The notes under the pieces: model-generated
Told to the model about the DNA's origin: nothing
Seen by the model: only the letters and a program-made list of their open reading frames with translations
Databases searched by the model: none
Part shown: piece after piece, positions 60,730 through 64,000 of the stretch
Position numbering within the stretch: the first letter of the stretch is position 1
Layout of the letters: each line of letters opens with the position of its first letter
Made by a program: the position numbers and the translations under genes
Assembly: GCA_958298945.1 (NCBI GenBank)
Contig: OY282609.1
Span: 14,428,326 to 14,492,325 of the forward strand
DNA length: 64,000 nt
Direction of reading: 5' to 3'
Source of the DNA: Atherix ibis
Taxonomy: Eukaryota > Arthropoda > Insecta > Diptera > Athericidae

Positions 60730-63700
60730 ATGAATATTCTTTCCGGGTCAAAAAGTAATGAAGATACTCAACCTCGAGTGTCGCGAAAGCGAAAGAGAAA
60801 TTCGGATATTGATGCTAAAAATTTAGAAGAAAACTCTCGAAAAACAAATGAAAACCCTGGTGAAATTGTTAATGGTTCCGAAAAGGATCCCTCAAAAACT
60901 GAAGATCCCAAAGCTCATGGCTTACAAAAATTTCTTCCTGGAATAACTTACCAATTTTATGTGATCTTACTTGCTATGCTTAATGCTATACAGAAAAAAA
61001 CTAGTTTCGAAGTGCAGTCTGAAGTTAAAAAGGCCGGCAAATTCGACGATATTGTAATCAAGTACAAAAAGAAAGGCTCTGATGATTATAAATTTCTTTT
61101 CGTTCAAGTAAAATATATTAATACGCAGAAGTATATAACTTTGAGAAATATGACAGGAGACCAAAAGAATGTTAATCATTACAATATTCCAAAACATTTT
61201 CCATCTTATTCAGATATAAAACGAAATTATACGGAAGCAGTAGAGAAGCCATGCGTTTTCTATACAAATTTAAATTTTCATCGGAACATAATAAATGATT
61301 TTGTAACAATCAACGACAAAAATGAAATTCTTGATACAAAATTTTATAGATTGAAGAGTAAAAGTATGTGTTGGAACGAATTGGTGAAAGCTATTAAAAA
61401 AAAACACAGTGCCTTTGATGCTGACATCGAAGATTTTCTACAAAATTTGCAGTTCGCGGTTGATCAACCAGATAAATCCGCATTGGAAGAAAAAACTCAG
61501 AAAATTTTTAAGGAAGTTTATATGTATGCAGAACAAGAGTCGGCCTTCAAATGGTTTTATACAGAAATGAGTGAATGGTTCGCAAATCCAGGCTCTAAAA
61601 TTCAGACACGAGGAACTTTAGATGAAAGGTTCAAAGAAATTAACTTGAATATAATGCAACGCATAAGGTGTGGCATAGAAGATCCTGTAGAATATTTCAC
61701 TGGAAGGGAGGAGGTCTTAAAAAGTCTTCATGAACAGTTACAAACTAGTAGTGATGGAATGACAGTACTTTCACAATTAACAACTGTAAGCGGAATGGGA
61801 GGCATTGGAAAAACGGAGACTGCCCGAAAATATGCACAAATTTATGGAAATGATTATTTAGGCAACGTTATTTGGATAAATGCGGAGAACAAGACAAGTA
61901 TAGAAGTTTCATTTAAGGAATTGGCAGAAATATTAAATATTAAAACTAAAGACGAAGATGGAAATGATATCAAGTTCAAAACTATATTAAACAAAATTTA
62001 TGGCGTAATCGCGAAAAAACCTTTTCTTATCATATTCGATAATGCAGAGGCTTATAAAAGTACATCGAACGGAGATAATTCAGTTACCGGAATTCAACCA
62101 TATCTACCAAAATCACGTCTTTTTAATTCTGAAAATGAAGTCGCAATGAACCAACATTTGCTTATAACGTCCAGAAATAGCGATTGGCCCAAACCAATTA
62201 AAGTTACTGATTTGGATGTGTTTAGTGAACAGGAGTCGATGGAATACATTAAGCGAGTACTAGAAATAGACACAAATGACCATTCTGAGGATAAAAATAT
62301 ATCGAAACTTTGTAGTTTGTTGCAGAATTATCCTCTAGCATTGGCACAAGCAGCTGCATATATAGTTGATGAAACCAAAAACAGAAAAAAAAATGATAAT
62401 GGAAAGTTTTCAGTTGTCGACTACATTAAATTATTTGAAGAGGAAAGCATTGAGAAACAATTAGAATTACTAACGTTTTCGGTAGATACGAGTTTAGTAG
62501 ATAATTACGAAAAAACCGTTTTTGTAACGTTCGATATTTCATTTAAAAAAATCAAAAATACTGAAAACTATGGTCAATTGGCAGTAAAAATATTAAATTG
62601 CATGTCATTTTTTGAACCGGATGGAATACAAAGCAACGTGTTTCTAACTTTTGCGGGGAACGATGAAAAAATGTTAGCTTCGGCATTGCAAATTTTGGAC
62701 AATAATTGTTTGGTTAAAAAATTTAAAGGCAGTTTAAATATACATCGAGTTCTGCAACTGGTAATTCGAGTTAAGGTCCAAAGAAGTAACCAAGATTTTG
62801 AAGATACAATAACTCAGATCGATAGAATAAGACACATAATAGAATTAAATCATTTGGAATCAGCATGGAATCATATTAAAGGAATTAAAAAAATTGTTAA
62901 TTTAATTCTTCATTGGCTATTTCAAATGATTGTGAAACAGACATTATATAATTCATGGTCTAGTATTAAATTTGCTTTTAAAAATTTAAATTTTCTGATT
63001 AATTGTACGAATATAGACCATTTACAAATTCAGTTAATATCAAAATTTATCAGTGAAAAATTTAATTTAAAATTTCTACTACCACAGTATTACTGCAAAG
63101 AAGAAGAAAACGGTGATACCAAGATTCTTAAAAATATTAGAGAATTTTGTACAAAATATGATGATCAAAAAAACATTCCTTGTCAATATAATATAATTAA
63201 TTATGGGAAAATGCTACTAATATTTACAGATTGCTTTGAAATGGTTCGAGCAAACGGTAACAGTACTTCTATTATTACCAATTTAAGAAAAGAGTATCCT
63301 GAATTATATTTGCAAAACAAAGAATTAAAGACGCTCTTTGAGAAGTTTTGTAAAAATATATGGATCAAGTATTTCCACGAACGAGCTCATATAGTTCAAT
63401 ACCTGGGGCTTATTGCAAGAATTTTCAATGTAAGTATTTTGGACCTCTGGAAAAAGAAAGTCACCATCCGTTTGATCGATTCAGTATGTACCTGTAAAAT
63501 TCTTGAGTATCTTGAAAATACATGTGAACTATATTTACGCTTCAATCGGGATCCCATATCGGAAATAAAAGTTCTTACATTATATTGGCTCAAAATGCTT
63601 AGTAAACATGGTAGTTCATATGATCAGATCCCAAAAATAAGAGCAGCTATTGCCAAGGCATTTATAAATTCTTCCATTTATTCCACTTCTTCGAATCCAA

Positions 63701-64000
63701 TTGAAGTTTTCAAACGAATGTGGAATGGTGATGAGATCATGCCAATTGTCGGAGCTGAAATCGAGGAAGATAATAAAAATATTCTCAAAATTTGTTACGA
63801 ATTATTACTTTCTTCGCCGCAGTCTATTTCAAATTGCAATTTTCCGCCAAATTGTGAACCGTTGAACTATATCAGGAGTGAGTGTCAATTTGAAAAAAAC
63901 ATTTTAGAGTATTTTCAAGAAGTTCTTAGCCAATTTCAAAGCTACTCACGCACCCATGATTCTATATACAATGACTGCGATAATCGAAATAGAAGACGCC
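60730..64000 (+). CDS. Cap4-like nuclease / NB-ARC STAND NTPase, copy 3 (cut by window end)
   Basis: I read this third paralogue codon by codon from the ATG to the window edge: 1,090 codons without a stop or frameshift. It keeps the nuclease motifs (GITYQ, KAGKFDDIV, FVQVKY), Walker A GMGGIGKT (355-362), Walker B LIIFDNAE, LLITSRN, PLALAQAAAYI and IHR. It differs from copies 1 and 2 throughout, with most changes in the linker before FTGRE and in the part after the IHR motif. By comparison with the other copies about 520 codons lie beyond the window. Start chosen by conservation with the other two copies. Role inferred as for copy 1. Confidence 0.83.
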   Translation, partial: MNILSGSKSNEDTQPRVSRKRKRNSDIDAKNLEENSRKTNENPGEIVNGSEKDPSKTEDPKAHGLQKFLPGITYQFYVILLAMLNAIQKKTSFEVQSEVKKAGKFDDIVIKYKKKGSDDYKFLFVQVKYINTQKYITLRNMTGDQKNVNHYNIPKHFPSYSDIKRNYTEAVEKPCVFYTNLNFHRNIINDFVTINDKNEILDTKFYRLKSKSMCWNELVKAIKKKHSAFDADIEDFLQNLQFAVDQPDKSALEEKTQKIFKEVYMYAEQESAFKWFYTEMSEWFANPGSKIQTRGTLDERFKEINLNIMQRIRCGIEDPVEYFTGREEVLKSLHEQLQTSSDGMTVLSQLTTVSGMGGIGKTETARKYAQIYGNDYLGNVIWINAENKTSIEVSFKELAEILNIKTKDEDGNDIKFKTILNKIYGVIAKKPFLIIFDNAEAYKSTSNGDNSVTGIQPYLPKSRLFNSENEVAMNQHLLITSRNSDWPKPIKVTDLDVFSEQESMEYIKRVLEIDTNDHSEDKNISKLCSLLQNYPLALAQAAAYIVDETKNRKKNDNGKFSVVDYIKLFEEESIEKQLELLTFSVDTSLVDNYEKTVFVTFDISFKKIKNTENYGQLAVKILNCMSFFEPDGIQSNVFLTFAGNDEKMLASALQILDNNCLVKKFKGSLNIHRVLQLVIRVKVQRSNQDFEDTITQIDRIRHIIELNHLESAWNHIKGIKKIVNLILHWLFQMIVKQTLYNSWSSIKFAFKNLNFLINCTNIDHLQIQLISKFISEKFNLKFLLPQYYCKEEENGDTKILKNIREFCTKYDDQKNIPCQYNIINYGKMLLIFTDCFEMVRANGNSTSIITNLRKEYPELYLQNKELKTLFEKFCKNIWIKYFHERAHIVQYLGLIARIFNVSILDLWKKKVTIRLIDSVCTCKILEYLENTCELYLRFNRDPISEIKVLTLYWLKMLSKHGSSYDQIPKIRAAIAKAFINSSIYSTSSNPIEVFKRMWNGDEIMPIVGAEIEEDNKNILKICYELLLSSPQSISNCNFPPNCEPLNYIRSECQFEKNILEYFQEVLSQFQSYSRTHDSIYNDCDNRNRRR

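Noticed and set aside
1..64000. CRISPR array, bacterial operon, tRNA or rRNA genes
   Set aside because: Spliced genes and eukaryotic transposons show nuclear insect DNA. I found no regular repeat-spacer array and no stretch with convincing tRNA A- and B-box spacing. The Avs-like architecture therefore does not mean bacterial contamination.

Overview
The window is a very AT-rich piece of an insect nuclear genome. The evidence is a three-exon gene for the muscle calponin-homology protein Mp20 with GT-AG introns, Jockey-clade LINE remnants, a DD41D mariner-like transposon and a small MITE. A fly or midge would fit, but nothing here fixes the species.

From 1 to about 28 kb the DNA is almost gene-free. 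The only intact gene I can support is Mp20 on the minus strand (14,878-15,755), with a TATA/initiator promoter just upstream. The rest is AT-rich sequence with two decayed LINE reverse-transcriptase fragments (about 9.7 and 19.0 kb), an inverted copy of a dispersed repeat (19.6-20.7 kb), a decayed tandem repeat (22.4-23.0 kb) and a short repeat family seen at 24.6, 25.0 and 27.8 kb.

From about 28.1 kb to the end lies a tandem segmental duplication of roughly 13-14 kb units: unit 1 about 28.1-41.3 kb, unit 2 about 41.3-55.4 kb, and unit 3 from 55.4 kb past the window end. Each unit carries, in the same order, conserved non-genic blocks, a dispersed repeat with an antisense coding remnant, a conserved leader, and one very large single-coding-exon gene of about 1,610 codons. 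Units 1 and 2 then carry a 3' flank with a shared AATAAA, an inverted Jockey remnant on the minus strand, and a short plus-strand Jockey 3' end that marks the unit junction. Unit 1 alone also carries a mariner-like element and a MITE.

The three large genes (31,069-35,919; 46,639-51,462; 60,730 past the end) encode paralogous STAND proteins. In order they have a low-complexity N-terminus, a predicted Cap4/DUF4297-like PD-(D/E)xK nuclease module (GITYQ, KFDD, QVK), an NB-ARC-type NTPase (Walker A, Walker B, arginine-bearing sensor, GLPL-like motif, VHR/IHR in place of MHD) and a C-terminus of over 900 residues that I do not recognise. Nuclease plus STAND NTPase plus large sensor is the layout of bacterial Avs antiviral proteins and of some arthropod NLR-like proteins. 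A young tandem cluster of intact copies, diverging more in the C-terminal part than around the nucleotide-binding site, suggests an insect innate-defence locus. The family and motif reading is firm; the defence role is inference.
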